From Bacillota bacterium (GTDB taxonomy: Bacteria; Bacillota; Clostridia; Peptostreptococcales; Acidaminobacteraceae), in assembly GCA_030529225.1 (NCBI GenBank), contig JAUMXH010000003.1, positions 66,891-124,904 on the forward strand: a DNA stretch of 58,014 nt, given 5' to 3'. The translations under genes were made by a program, and so were the position numbers. Positions 1 to 9,473 of this stretch are shown here, in pieces; within the stretch, counting starts at the first letter, position 1; each line of letters begins with the position of its first letter. Under the pieces are notes generated by a model. It was given only the letters and a program-made list of their open reading frames with translations, did not search any database and had not been told where the DNA came from.

Positions 1-52
1 TTTTATACTGAGTTCAGAAACCGACAAGAAGCGAAAAGGGAGGAGGCAAGCT

Positions 53-1222
53 ATGTATGATGTAATCGTTGTGGGGCTAGGGGCGGCCGGGCTCTTTGCG
101 ACGGCGAATCTGGATTCGCGCCACAAAGTCTTGGGGATAGAGGCTTCCAAGCGACCGGGGCTGAAACTCGGCATCACCGGCGGGGGAAGGTGCAATCTGA
201 CCAACACGGATGAGATCAAAAAACTGGTGGACTCCTACACGAATCCTTCCTTTGTCAGACCGATCCTGCACGCGTTCAACAACCTGAAAACCAAGGAATA
301 TTTTGAGAGCAGGGGACTTCCTCTAATCGAGGAGAACAGCAAGCTCTTTCCCAAGAGTCAGGACGCCAAGGATGTAATCGCCTTCTTTCTCTCCCAAATT
401 GAGAAGAGGGGACACCGCTTGCATGTTGAGGAAGAAGTCTTGGAACTTGTTTCCGAAGAAGGTTTTGTTACGGTAAAGAGCGCGGCTTCCGCCTACACCT
501 GTAAAAAAGTGATCATTGCCTGCGGAGGTGCCACATTTCCGCAGACCGGTTCGACCGGCAGATTGCTCAAAAAATGCTTTGCCATCAGCCCCTTTGAGCC
601 TGCGCTTTCCTCCCTCTTTATAAAGGAAGCTTCGTTTGTCGGCCTGCAGGGGGTTTCGATCAAGGCCGAGCTCAAGTACGGGAAAAAGCGCTTCGCCGGA
701 GATCTGTTGTTTGCCGGCGGCATGCTCAGCGGCCCCGTGGCGATGGACCTCTCCAACTACATTCAGGAAGGAGAAGCCTTTACGGCGGACTTTTTGCCGG
801 GGCGGGGCAAGGAGGAGCTGAAGGAGGCACTTCAAACTTACGGGGCGAGCTACCCCAAACGGAAGCTGCAGAGTGCGTTGCTCGATTGCACGGAGCTGCC
901 GCAAAGCCTGGTGAAGCTCGTTTTGTCGCAGCTCGCCTTGGCGGAAACCGGGATGGCCGAGCTGAAGAGCGAGGATTTGAACGCCCTCTTGGAGCGCCTG
1001 AAGGCCGGAGTCCTGCACGTGGAGGCGAAGCTGCCGCTTGAGAAGGCGATCGTATCCAAGGGCGGAATCAAGTGCGCGGACATCGACAACAGGACCATGT
1101 GTCTGAAAAGCGACCCGAACATCATCGTGGTCGGCGAGGCGATCGAGCTTGTGGGGGCCTGCGGGGGATACAACCTGCAATTTGCCTTTTCGAGCGCCCA
1201 CCGGGCGGTCTCCAACTTATAG
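53..1222 (+). CDS. BaiN/HI0933-type FAD-dependent oxidoreductase
   Basis: A flavoprotein of 389 residues. The N-terminal Rossmann motif GLGAAG (about residues 8-13) binds FAD. The motif GGGRCN near residue 45 and the C-terminal GGYNLQFAF segment are hallmarks of the HI0933/BaiN family, annotated variously as aminoacetone oxidase-like or bile-acid reductase-like enzymes. The substrate cannot be read from the sequence. The start is supported by a strong GGGAGGAGG ribosome binding site just upstream. The gene may be the last of a unit that begins before the window, and a terminator follows about 80 bases later. Confidence 0.85.
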   Translation: MYDVIVVGLGAAGLFATANLDSRHKVLGIEASKRPGLKLGITGGGRCNLTNTDEIKKLVDSYTNPSFVRPILHAFNNLKTKEYFESRGLPLIEENSKLFPKSQDAKDVIAFFLSQIEKRGHRLHVEEEVLELVSEEGFVTVKSAASAYTCKKVIIACGGATFPQTGSTGRLLKKCFAISPFEPALSSLFIKEASFVGLQGVSIKAELKYGKKRFAGDLLFAGGMLSGPVAMDLSNYIQEGEAFTADFLPGRGKEELKEALQTYGASYPKRKLQSALLDCTELPQSLVKLVLSQLALAETGMAELKSEDLNALLERLKAGVLHVEAKLPLEKAIVSKGGIKCADIDNRTMCLKSDPNIIVVGEAIELVGACGGYNLQFAFSSAHRAVSNL

Positions 1223-1301
1223 AAAGGACTTTGCGAGGAAGAGCCGGAAACAAAGCGCTCGTGAAGAAGCACACGGTTGGGAAGAAGCGCACGGATGCAA
1301 T

Positions 1302-1337
1302 AAAAAAACTTCCGCCTCTGAGAGGACGGAAGTTTTT
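1302..1337. terminator. bidirectional intrinsic terminator
   Basis: A stem of ACTTCCG (1308-1314) with CGGAAGT (1327-1333), extended by CCTCT/AGAGG, is flanked by an A-run on the left and a T-run on the right. It can end the flavoprotein gene on the plus strand and the pfp/thiamine-binding unit on the minus strand. Confidence 0.85.
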
Positions 1338-1381
1338 GTTTATTTCCAATGGCGCTTGCCCGGTAACGGGGGCCGAAACGC

Positions 1382-1681
1382 TTAGAGTTTGCTTTGCACC
1401 GAGTTCATCTTTTGCTCCATGCTCGCCTCTTTGTCCCTTCTGTCATCGATCTTGATGCTGGTAGAGACGCGGAGCGCACCCTTGTCAAAGGGCAACTCGT
1501 GAACCTTGCGAATCAGTTCCAAAATTTTGTCCAAGTCCCCCTCCAGAATCGTGCTCATCGGGGTCAGCTGATATTTTACCTCGTTCTGATTCTGCACAAT
1601 CTTGTGACATTCCGCGACATAGTGACTGATGCTCGGGCTTCCTGTTCCGAGCGGAGCGGTTGTGAATTGTACGATTGCCAT
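1382..1681 (-). CDS. MTH1187-family thiamine-binding protein
   Basis: A small protein of 99 residues of the MTH1187/YkoF-like (DUF77) family, a ferredoxin-like fold reported to bind thiamine. The N-terminal pattern (MAIVQFTTAPLGTG), the internal YQLTPMSTILEGDLDKI stretch and the length fit the family. The start has a clear AAGGAGGAAG ribosome binding site. It lies 39 bases downstream of the phosphofructokinase gene on the same strand, so the two are probably co-transcribed, which is not an obvious metabolic pairing. It may buffer or sense thiamine together with the riboswitch-controlled salvage operon at 52.7-56.9 kb; that link is inference. Confidence 0.8.
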   Translation of the reverse strand: MAIVQFTTAPLGTGSPSISHYVAECHKIVQNQNEVKYQLTPMSTILEGDLDKILELIRKVHELPFDKGALRVSTSIKIDDRRDKEASMEQKMNSVQSKL

Positions 1682-1720
1682 GTTCTCTTCCTCCTTCTGC
1701 AGCTTCCTTTATTTTCTTAG

Positions 1721-2965
1721 TTATTCCTTATCCAGGTTCGGTTTGATTTTTGTGTGCCAGATTTTTTCGACCTTGTTCGCGCGGATTCTCGCCGGCATTT
1801 GGAATCCCGAACCGATCAGCGGTCTGACATACTTGTAATATTCTCCGGTCACGCCGTTGCCCGCCTCGTTGATGAAGGCGTCGGCCATGGTCTTGGTCTT
1901 TCCGGCGATTTCCTCGAGGTCTCTGAGCACGTAGTTCACCGCGTAGTCTCCGACCCTCTCGATGCAGACCGAGCCGTCTCTGACCCCGTCAATCGCAAAG
2001 TGGACGGCACGCTCGCCCACCTCTCTCGCCTCGCTCTGGTCCACGTCCGAGACGCAGCCCATGAAGCTTCTCTGCAGGTAGCCGAAGGTATCCGAGCGAA
2101 CCCGCTTGATATCAAGCTGATCCCTCACCATGCTCGAGAGCAAATCGCCCAGGATGCCGGTACCCGAAAGCTGGACGTTGCCGTGCATGTCGCGCTCCAC
2201 GTTCTCCACGAACTTGGTGACGATCGGTACCCCGTCCGCGTCGGCGATTCCCTCCGAAACCGCGACGATGCACCTTCCGTGCATATCATAGGCCTTCTGC
2301 ACATCGTTCAGGAATCGGTCCTTGTCGAAGTGTCTTTCGGGAAGGTAGATCAGGTGCGGACCGTCGTCCGGAAAGACCTGTGCCAGGCAGGAAGAGGCGG
2401 TCAAAAAGCCCGCGTGCCTTCCCATGACCACACCGATGTAAACACCCTTCAAGGCCCTGTTGTCCAGGTTTGCACCCATGAAGGCCGAGGCGACGAACCT
2501 CGCAGCGGACCCGAAGCCCGGGCAGTGGTCGTTGAGCACCAGGTCGTTGTCGATGGTTTTAGGAATGTGGATCGCAATCAAGTCGTAGTCGGCATCGTGC
2601 GCGTGCTCGTTGATGATCTTCACGGTGTCCGAGGAGTCGTTTCCGCCGATGTAAAAGAAGTACCTGACATTGTGCGCCTTCATGACTTCAAAGCATCTGA
2701 GGCAGTAGTTTCTGTCCGGCTTGACCCGGCACGAAAGCAAGCCCGATGACGGCGTAGCGGCAACGCTTTCAAGGTTGTGCGCCGTCTCGGTGGTCAGGTC
2801 CACAAAGTCCTCGTTGATGATGCCCTCGATGCCGCCCAGGGCCCCATAAATTTTTGTAATTTGCGGATATTTTTTTGCTTCCAAAACCACTCCGACAAAT
2901 GACTGATTGATGACCGCAGTCGGGCCTCCGCCCTGTGCGACCAATGCTTTTCCCTTCATTTCCAT
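1721..2965 (-). CDS. pfp: 6-phosphofructokinase, PPi-dependent type
   Basis: A 414-residue phosphofructokinase of the long clade. It carries the phosphoryl-donor loop QGGGPTAVIN near the N-terminus, GGNDSSDT in the donor site and PKTIDNDL at the active site. The lysine in PKTIDND is the residue usually linked to pyrophosphate use, where ATP enzymes have GTIDND. It would phosphorylate fructose 6-phosphate in glycolysis, reversibly if PPi is the donor. The GGNDS variant, where many PPi enzymes have GGDDS, leaves the donor choice slightly open. An AGGAGG site 10 bases before the first ATG supports the start; a second in-frame ATG lies two codons on. Confidence 0.85.
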   Translation of the reverse strand: MEMKGKALVAQGGGPTAVINQSFVGVVLEAKKYPQITKIYGALGGIEGIINEDFVDLTTETAHNLESVAATPSSGLLSCRVKPDRNYCLRCFEVMKAHNVRYFFYIGGNDSSDTVKIINEHAHDADYDLIAIHIPKTIDNDLVLNDHCPGFGSAARFVASAFMGANLDNRALKGVYIGVVMGRHAGFLTASSCLAQVFPDDGPHLIYLPERHFDKDRFLNDVQKAYDMHGRCIVAVSEGIADADGVPIVTKFVENVERDMHGNVQLSGTGILGDLLSSMVRDQLDIKRVRSDTFGYLQRSFMGCVSDVDQSEAREVGERAVHFAIDGVRDGSVCIERVGDYAVNYVLRDLEEIAGKTKTMADAFINEAGNGVTGEYYKYVRPLIGSGFQMPARIRANKVEKIWHTKIKPNLDKE

Positions 2966-3030
2966 CTTTCGAATACCTCCTGAAATTCGGTCTAAGTTTC
3001 GTGTCGAACGATTATGTAGAATTTATTTAA

Positions 3031-3059
3031 TATACTTTTTTTAGTAATTATGCTATAAT
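3031..3059 (+). promoter_or_regulatory. extended -10 promoter for the SEC-C gene
   Basis: TGCTATAAT (3051-3059) is a perfect extended -10 element. The -35 region 17 bases upstream (TATACT) is weak, as is common for extended -10 promoters. The predicted RNA start near 3066 leaves a short leader carrying the AAGGAGGA ribosome binding site. Confidence 0.6.
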
Positions 3060-3088
3060 ATTTCCTGCAATATACGAAGGAGGACAAC

Positions 3089-3589
3089 ATGGCTTTATTA
3101 CAGGAATGGGAATCGCAGGTTCCCGACACTACGAATACGCAAGCGTATCACAAATTTTGGAACGATTTTTTCTATAAAGAAGAACAAGTTTATAAACAAA
3201 TTTTGGCGAACAAAGAAACTTCTTTAAAGGGTACCGTTGAGGAGCTTGCAGCTCATTATAGCACGAGCGTTCACGAAATGGTAGGCTTTTTGGACGGAAT
3301 TAAGGAAAGTTTGACCGAGGAATTCGAGGTCGAGCCGCTTGAAAAAGACAGCCAGGTTGACATCGTAATCGACTATGAGAAACTTTTGTTCAACATGCAC
3401 AAGGCGAAGGCGGACTGGCTCTATTCGATGAACGAATGGAAGGATATTTTTTCAGAGGAAGAGCGAAAGCGTATTAAAAAAGAATATTCCGCTTCGGGAA
3501 CCGTGCGCAAAGAGGAAGAAATCGGCCGAAACGACGCCTGCCCATGCGGGAGCGGGAAGAAGTATAAGAAGTGCTGCATGAAGAAGTAA
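3089..3589 (+). CDS. SEC-C motif protein, function unknown
   Basis: A protein of 166 residues whose last 22 residues form a SEC-C zinc-binding motif ([15 protein letters not shown]), the metal-binding tail also found at the end of SecA. The rest is predicted soluble and helical, acidic and rich in aromatic residues, and I do not recognise it as a named domain. SEC-C tails often mediate zinc-dependent contact with nucleic acid, ribosomes or SecB-like partners, but which applies here is unknown. The gene stands alone, with its own promoter upstream and another promoter just downstream. Confidence 0.8.
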   Translation: MALLQEWESQVPDTTNTQAYHKFWNDFFYKEEQVYKQILANKETSLKGTVEELAAHYSTSVHEMVGFLDGIKESLTEEFEVEPLEKDSQVDIVIDYEKLLFNMHKAKADWLYSMNEWKDIFSEEERKRIKKEYSASGTVRKEEEIGRNDACPCGSGKKYKKCCMKK

Positions 3590-3623
3590 AATACGGCAAG
3601 TGAGGCGCCTAAAGGACGGAAAT

Positions 3624-3652
3624 TTGAAATTTGTCGCGCTTTGTTGTATAAT
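3624..3652 (+). promoter_or_regulatory. sigma-A promoter for the M23-walRKHI operon
   Basis: TTGAAA (3624-3629), 17 bases, TATAAT (3647-3652). The predicted RNA start near 3659 gives a leader of about 120 bases before the M23 gene. Confidence 0.75.
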
Positions 3653-3777
3653 GTAATTCGTTATCTTATTTGGTGTTGAAAAATTTTATTGTTAAAACTT
3701 AACTGAGAAAGGTCGAAGATATAAGGTATAAGAAAGTTAAAGTACGAAACAGGTGAGAGAAGTTAGTAGGAGTTGTT

Positions 3778-5511
3778 ATGGTATCAAAAAACAAAACAAA
3801 CCGGAGTCAGAAGAGAAGAGAAAATAAAATAACGGAACGGAAAAACAGGACCAATCAAGAATTTCTGAAACTATTTAGTGCAGATACGGTAAAGCAAAAA
3901 ATGAGGGCGATCAAATGGGACGCCCTGAGAGATAAAAAAGAGGCCTTGAGCAATCGACTGAGACGGAGCTTCAAGGGGATGGAACTCGGGAAGAAACTGA
4001 GAATCGGAAGCTTCAAAAGCAAGCTCGACTCACTCAGGCTACCCGAAAAGATGCAACAAATCGGAATCAATAAAACGATGATGCTTGCGATATCTTTCTC
4101 TCTGATGATGTTCATCATAGGAAGTATCGCGATGATAGACTATGTAAACGAGCCTGCGGTAAAAGACGCGGCGCTCTTGGAGAATGAGTCGCTCGGCGGC
4201 GCTCTTGTAGCACAAAAAAATCCTTTGGTCGTGGCGACCACTTCGATTACGGATTCATCGGTTTCGGATGCGTCCGGCTCATTCGGAAATTCAGTAGAAA
4301 CACAATCCAACGCGACCGGAAAGTTGGCACTCAACCCGGCCGTATCTCCTATATCGAGCGCACGAGAGCTCGACAAACCGAAGCCCGGAGACTCTGTAGA
4401 AGTTTCTATGGCGCTATCTATGAAAAACCTTCAAGACGATATCAAAAATGTTCAAATATTCGACTCACAAAAAGAAGTCTATGAGATGTTGATCGACGGC
4501 AAGGTCATTGCGACCTTTGATAACCCGGACGATCCCAGACAGGTCGTGGATAAAATTGTGAACAGAAATCTCGACGCTTCGGCTCAACTGCTGGAAGTAT
4601 CTTACAAACAGGACTTCAAGGTCAACAAGGCGAAGAGAAGCTTTTTGAGTTTGAGCGAGGAGCCGGTGATCGAGGATGTGGTAGATTACATCTTGACCGG
4701 AACCAAGGAGAAGCACCAATATACCATCGTTGCGGGAGACATTCCGGAGACGATTGCGGAATCGCACGGCATGACCATCGATGAACTCGAGGCGGCCAAC
4801 CCGGAGATCGTGGGCAAGGGGCACCTCCTGCAAATCGGACAAAAACTGGAGCTCAGCGTTCCGGTGCCGATGCTTACCGTCGTAACCAAGGAAAAGGCCG
4901 AGTACAACGATTTGATCGAGTTTGAAACAACAGAAGAACAGGACCCGAACATGTACGAGGGCGAGAGCACGGTAAAAGTGGCCGGTGTACAAGGGAAAAA
5001 GCAGGTTGTGGCGCAGGTGACCAGGGAAAACGGAATCGAAGTGACCCGCGAGATCTTGTCGGAGCAGGTCGTTTCGGAACCTGTCGGACAGGTGCTCGTG
5101 GTGGGAACCAAGAAGGCTCCGCCCAGACATGGAACCGGAACCTTCATCGTTCCGCTCTCAAGGGGATACATCCTCTCTTCTCCGTTCGGATACAGGTGGG
5201 GCGGATTCCACAGCGGGCTCGACATGGCCTGCCCGGTCGGAACTCCGATACTCGCATCGGATGGCGGCGTTGTCATTTCGGCAGGATGGGACGGCCCGTA
5301 TGGCTACGTGGTCAGAATCGACCACGGCGGAAACTTTAAAACCGTCTACGCACACTGCAGTGCCCTCTTTGTATCGGAGGGAGACAGGGTCTTCCAAGGC
5401 CAGCACATCGCCAATGTAGGATCTACCGGAAACAGTACCGGACCTCATGTACACTACGAGGTCATCAAGAACGGAGTCCACGTGAATCCTGCGAGCTACA
5501 TTTTTCACTAA
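3778..5511 (+). CDS. membrane-anchored M23 endopeptidase with LysM and G5 domains
   Basis: A cell-wall hydrolase of 577 residues. The order is a basic cytoplasmic segment (1-95), one membrane helix (about 100-120), a Ser/Thr-rich extracellular linker, a LysM peptidoglycan-binding domain (about 313-361), a G5 domain (about 365-445) and a C-terminal M23 metalloendopeptidase. The zinc ligands are visible: HSGLD (H478, D482), H526 in the YAHC segment, and HVH (H558, H560). It should cut peptide cross-bridges of peptidoglycan outside the cell. It sits directly upstream of walR, and the WalRK system is known to control such hydrolases, so enzyme and regulator may be co-expressed. The start has AGGAG seven bases upstream. 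Confidence 0.9.
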   Translation: MVSKNKTNRSQKRRENKITERKNRTNQEFLKLFSADTVKQKMRAIKWDALRDKKEALSNRLRRSFKGMELGKKLRIGSFKSKLDSLRLPEKMQQIGINKTMMLAISFSLMMFIIGSIAMIDYVNEPAVKDAALLENESLGGALVAQKNPLVVATTSITDSSVSDASGSFGNSVETQSNATGKLALNPAVSPISSARELDKPKPGDSVEVSMALSMKNLQDDIKNVQIFDSQKEVYEMLIDGKVIATFDNPDDPRQVVDKIVNRNLDASAQLLEVSYKQDFKVNKAKRSFLSLSEEPVIEDVVDYILTGTKEKHQYTIVAGDIPETIAESHGMTIDELEAANPEIVGKGHLLQIGQKLELSVPVPMLTVVTKEKAEYNDLIEFETTEEQDPNMYEGESTVKVAGVQGKKQVVAQVTRENGIEVTREILSEQVVSEPVGQVLVVGTKKAPPRHGTGTFIVPLSRGYILSSPFGYRWGGFHSGLDMACPVGTPILASDGGVVISAGWDGPYGYVVRIDHGGNFKTVYAHCSALFVSEGDRVFQGQHIANVGSTGNSTGPHVHYEVIKNGVHVNPASYIFH

Positions 5512-5532
5512 GACAAAAACAGGAGGGGTTTG

Positions 5533-6222
5533 ATGCAAACAATATTGATTGTAGAAGATGAAAAACCTATCTCGGATATTTTAAAATTTAACTTGGAAAA
5601 AGAAGGCTTTCAGATCATCTGCTCCTACGACGGGCAGGACGCTCTGAAAAAAGTCTTTGACGAAGAACTGGATCTGATTTTGCTGGACGTGATGCTGCCG
5701 AGCCTGGACGGATTCCAGGTTTGCAGGCAGGTCAGGGAAAAGTCCAATGTTCCGATCATCATGCTGACCGCCAAGGAGGAGGAAGTCGACAAGGTGCTCG
5801 GCTTGGAGCTCGGCGCGGACGACTACATCACCAAGCCCTTCGGCATGAGGGAGTTGATCGCCCGTGTGAAGGCCAATATCAGGCGGGTCAACATCGACTC
5901 GGAAAGCGGGACCAACACCAGCTTTATCAAGCTCTTGGACATCGAGATCGACCTCGAAAAGTTCAATGTGAAGAAGAAGGACAAGACCATCGATTTGACC
6001 TTGCGGGAGTTCGAGCTCCTCAAGTTTATGGCGACCAATCCGGATAAAATCTTCAGCAGGGAGGAACTGTTAAAAGACGTTTGGGGCTACGAGTACTACG
6101 GCGACATCAGGACAGTGGATGTGACGGTAAGACGCCTGAGAGAAAAGATTGAGGACGATCCTTCGAATGCGAGGTACATCCTCACCAAGCGGGGTCTGGG
6201 TTACTACTTTAAAAAATCGTGA
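5533..6222 (+). CDS. walR: WalR (YycF) response regulator
   Basis: An OmpR-family response regulator of 229 residues. The receiver domain has the acidic pair D9/E10, phosphoacceptor D52 in LLDVMLP and the conserved lysine in the YITKPFG segment. The C-terminal winged helix ends with the family pattern VDVTVRRLREKIEDDP and TKRGLGYYF. The sequence and the following walK, walH and walI genes identify it as the essential cell-wall regulator. I chose the ATG at 5533, six bases after AGGAGG, over a TTG one codon earlier. Confidence 0.93.
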   Translation: MQTILIVEDEKPISDILKFNLEKEGFQIICSYDGQDALKKVFDEELDLILLDVMLPSLDGFQVCRQVREKSNVPIIMLTAKEEEVDKVLGLELGADDYITKPFGMRELIARVKANIRRVNIDSESGTNTSFIKLLDIEIDLEKFNVKKKDKTIDLTLREFELLKFMATNPDKIFSREELLKDVWGYEYYGDIRTVDVTVRRLREKIEDDPSNARYILTKRGLGYYFKKS

Positions 6223-6226
6223 GTCT

Positions 6227-7987
6227 ATGCGTTCTTTAAGTTTCAGATTCATCACTATATTTATCGTGCTCGTTCTGGTCACGACACTTATTTTCGGGGC
6301 TTTGTTTGCAAGGTCCCTTTATCAATATGACATTGAAGTCGTCGAGACCGGGGTCGACAGGTTGGCGGAAATGTTGCTTCCAAAGCTGAGCGCGCAGGAT
6401 GACATCGAGGAATTTTCCAAGGCGGTCGGAATGTATAGCGAGCTGGGTTTTCGGGAGCAAATTTTTGTTGTGAAAAAAAATAAGATCGTTGCGAGCAGTT
6501 CCAACTATCTCTCGGACGATGCCGAGGAGACGCTCAATCCCGAACTTCTCATCCTCTCATCGCAGGGCGGGGCGTCCAAAATCTGCACGGCCAAGCTCGA
6601 CGGCAAGGAATTCAGGACCTTCGACAAGGCCTTTCCGATCACCAGAAACAATCAGGATCTGGGAATTCTCTACATCAAATATGACCTCGAAGACCTCGAT
6701 GCGTCTTCGTCGAACTCGATGAAAATCATCGTCCAATCACTGGCGATTTCTTTGAGTTTTTCTTTGGTGCTCGCCATCATCATCGCGGGCAGTATCACAA
6801 GACCGATCAACAAATTGACCAAGATGGCCTCGGAGATTTCCGTCGGAAACTTCGATGAGAAGATTACGATTCAATCGGATGACGAGATCGGAAAACTCTC
6901 CAGCATGTTCAATCACATGGCAGACAAACTCTCGCACAGTTTGGACGAGACCTACCGGGAGAAGAACAAGATGGAGGCCATCCTGAACAACATCATAGAC
7001 GGCATTATCGCGGTGGATGAGGACGGGCGCGTCCTGCACATCAATCCGAGCGCCAAGAAGATGCTCAAGTCGATGTCGGTTTACAACACCGACAGCTATC
7101 GGGAACTCTCGCAGTTTTTCCCGGAGAACCTGTCTTTGGAGGCTTTGATTGCAACCGAGGACCCGGAGGAGCTGACCGAGAACGTCGAGGCCGGAAAGAA
7201 TATTTTTGAAGCGAGATGTGAAAACTTCTACGATGAGCGCGGTAGCAAAAAGGGCTTTATCCTGGTGTTCCAGGATATTACCAAGGAGTTGAAGCTTGAG
7301 AACATGAGGCGGGATTTTATCGCCAATGTCTCGCACGAGTTGAAGACCCCAATCACCAGCGTCAAGAGCTATTCGGAGACCATGTTGGAGCTCGACAACA
7401 TCGATCGCGAGACCGGCAAGTACTTTTTGAACGTGATCAACAGCGAGGCCGACCGAATGAGCACCCTGGTGAACGATCTGCTCCAGCTTTCGGCCCTGGA
7501 TGCCGGTAAGACCAACCTGCAGATTCAGCGCTACAGCGTGGACAAGATGATACAGGGCATCCTCAACCGCTTTCATATGCAGTTCAAAAAAGAGAAGAAG
7601 CACTATGCCTTTCTGCCGTCCGAGCAGGAAGTCTTTGCCGAGTATGACTACGACGGAATAGAACGGGTCGTCGTGAACCTGATCACGAACGCGTTGAAGT
7701 ACAGCGAGGAGGGGGCGACGGTCACGCTAAAGACCGCGATCGTCGAGGATTGCGCGGAAATCGTCGTCGAGGACACCGGCATGGGGATTCCGAAGGACGA
7801 CTTGGACAAGCTCTTTACCCGCTTTTACAGGGTGGAAAAGTCGAGGCAGCGAAAGGCCGGAGGAAGCGGCCTGGGGCTCGCAATCGCCAAGCAGATTCTG
7901 GACCTTCACAAGGCGAAGATTCGGGTCGAGAGCGAGCTGGGAGAGGGCTCTCGCTTTGTGATCACCCTACCTTTGGAATACAAGTAA
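6227..7987 (+). CDS. walK: WalK (YycG) sensor histidine kinase
   Basis: A sensor kinase of 586 residues with two membrane helices flanking an extracellular sensor domain, then HAMP, PAS, HisKA and HATPase domains. The H-box SHELKTP contains the phosphorylated H370. The N-box (NLITNALKYS), G1 (DTGMGIP), F-box (LFTRFYRV) and G2 (GGSGLGLAI) are intact, so kinase activity is expected. It would phosphorylate WalR in response to cell-wall state. The ATG at 6227, four bases after the walR stop, gives a short basic start before the first membrane helix. An upstream in-frame start at 6149 would overlap walR by 74 bases and is less likely. Confidence 0.92.
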   Translation: MRSLSFRFITIFIVLVLVTTLIFGALFARSLYQYDIEVVETGVDRLAEMLLPKLSAQDDIEEFSKAVGMYSELGFREQIFVVKKNKIVASSSNYLSDDAEETLNPELLILSSQGGASKICTAKLDGKEFRTFDKAFPITRNNQDLGILYIKYDLEDLDASSSNSMKIIVQSLAISLSFSLVLAIIIAGSITRPINKLTKMASEISVGNFDEKITIQSDDEIGKLSSMFNHMADKLSHSLDETYREKNKMEAILNNIIDGIIAVDEDGRVLHINPSAKKMLKSMSVYNTDSYRELSQFFPENLSLEALIATEDPEELTENVEAGKNIFEARCENFYDERGSKKGFILVFQDITKELKLENMRRDFIANVSHELKTPITSVKSYSETMLELDNIDRETGKYFLNVINSEADRMSTLVNDLLQLSALDAGKTNLQIQRYSVDKMIQGILNRFHMQFKKEKKHYAFLPSEQEVFAEYDYDGIERVVVNLITNALKYSEEGATVTLKTAIVEDCAEIVVEDTGMGIPKDDLDKLFTRFYRVEKSRQRKAGGSGLGLAIAKQILDLHKAKIRVESELGEGSRFVITLPLEYK

Positions 7988-8003
7988 GTCATAGGAGGTT
8001 GAT

Positions 8004-9473
8004 TTGCAAATCCATTCAAAACCGATCGAACTGATCAAGACCTTTCTGATCTTCTTTCTGCTCGCAACGCTGGGCTTGAACTTCTACCTTTTTTTCATCC
8101 GGACCAACAAAGACCCCGTCCTGCCGCAGGAGCGCGCCGCGCAGATTGAAAAAGCGGAGGTCCTGCAACCCTACAAGATACGCTACAGCAGGGGCAATCA
8201 AAACTATTATATGTTCAACGAGCTGGACGAAAAACTTTGCGACACCCTGACCGAGTACCTGCTCGCCCGGCTTTCGCGCCCCTATCGGGCGGAAAAGATC
8301 GAGGGCATCCCGTCCAAGGGCGACAGCCTGCATCTCCTCGTCTTTTCTTACTATTCCAAACTGCCTTTGCGCCTCTTTGAGAGCGGAAACTTTCATGGCG
8401 AAACGGAATCCTTTTCGTCGATCAAAGAAGTCTACTTTCTGATAGAGGACGCGCCGGAACTCATCGTCTACACCGGCTCGGACTACTTCGCAATCAAAGC
8501 CGAAGAGGGCGAGAGTGCCGAAGACAAGGTCTCCGCGCAGAATATTAAGGAGAGGATCAAAGAGGTCCTTTCCTCGAATTCCGCCAGGTACCGCCAGGCC
8601 TCCTACATTCTGAGCGGGGACGAGGAGAGGGAGCACGAAACGGAGCTGCTCTTCCCGTACCGGGGCTACCAACCCGCGGGGCTCTACGAGCTGAAGCCGG
8701 AGGCCGATTTTTCGGTGTCGGGGACCTACGGGACCTGGGTCAACAAGATCTTCGAGGCCAAGACCCCCTTCGTGAAGGAGGCCGAAAACACCGAGGGAGA
8801 CAGGATTTACCTGAGTGAGCACGGAAACGACATCCTGAGGATTTCGAAGGACGGTTACCTGGACTACCGCGTCGAGTACAGCAAGGCCCGCCGGATGACC
8901 GACTTGCATGAGGACTTCGCCAACGCGCTGAGCTTCCACACAAAGTTTGACCGCGAGGCCGAAAATCTGAGGCTCGACAAGGTAAATGAGGTCGACAAGA
9001 ACGGCTATTTTGAGAGAACCTTCACATTTTCGAGGAACGACAAGGTCGGTCGTTACCGCTCCGGCTTCCGCCAAAACGGGATTACGGTCCGTTTGGACGG
9101 CGGGGAGATCGTCGAGTACAAACGCTATCTGCCGAGCCTGGTCAAGGAGAGAGAGGACGCGGAAAACGGCGTCACCTATTCTCAGAACAGCGTGCTCGAA
9201 CTGATCACCAAGAAGGAGAACTTCCAAGGCCTCAAAGAGATGTATTGGAAGGAGGCTGCCTCGGACGGGGAGAGGCAGGCCCGCCGGGGCGAGGAGGAAC
9301 TCAGCGAGAAGGAATGGAGCGGGCGCATCCTGAATGCGATCGACGAGTTCGAGCTCAGCTACTATGAAGCGGAGCGCGGAGAAATCCGCCCCTGCTACCT
9401 GATCAAGATTGGAAATTCAAGCATGATGATTGATCTGTTCACAAAGGAAGAGGTGAAAGATGAACTGGGCTAG
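8004..9473 (+). CDS. walH: WalH (YycH) regulator of WalK
   Basis: A 489-residue protein with one N-terminal membrane helix (about residues 10-32) and a long extracytoplasmic part, matching the YycH family in position, topology and length. In Bacillus the YycH and YycI proteins bind the membrane part of WalK and modulate it. The TTG start is well supported by AGGAGG six bases upstream, 16 bases after the walK stop. The assignment rests mainly on operon position and topology, since these proteins diverge quickly in sequence. Confidence 0.8.
   Translation: MQIHSKPIELIKTFLIFFLLATLGLNFYLFFIRTNKDPVLPQERAAQIEKAEVLQPYKIRYSRGNQNYYMFNELDEKLCDTLTEYLLARLSRPYRAEKIEGIPSKGDSLHLLVFSYYSKLPLRLFESGNFHGETESFSSIKEVYFLIEDAPELIVYTGSDYFAIKAEEGESAEDKVSAQNIKERIKEVLSSNSARYRQASYILSGDEEREHETELLFPYRGYQPAGLYELKPEADFSVSGTYGTWVNKIFEAKTPFVKEAENTEGDRIYLSEHGNDILRISKDGYLDYRVEYSKARRMTDLHEDFANALSFHTKFDREAENLRLDKVNEVDKNGYFERTFTFSRNDKVGRYRSGFRQNGITVRLDGGEIVEYKRYLPSLVKEREDAENGVTYSQNSVLELITKKENFQGLKEMYWKEAASDGERQARRGEEELSEKEWSGRILNAIDEFELSYYEAERGEIRPCYLIKIGNSSMMIDLFTKEEVKDELG

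Noticed and set aside
5530..5532. TTG start for walR one codon before the ATG
   Set aside because: The spacing from AGGAGG is too short; the ATG at 5533 fits better.
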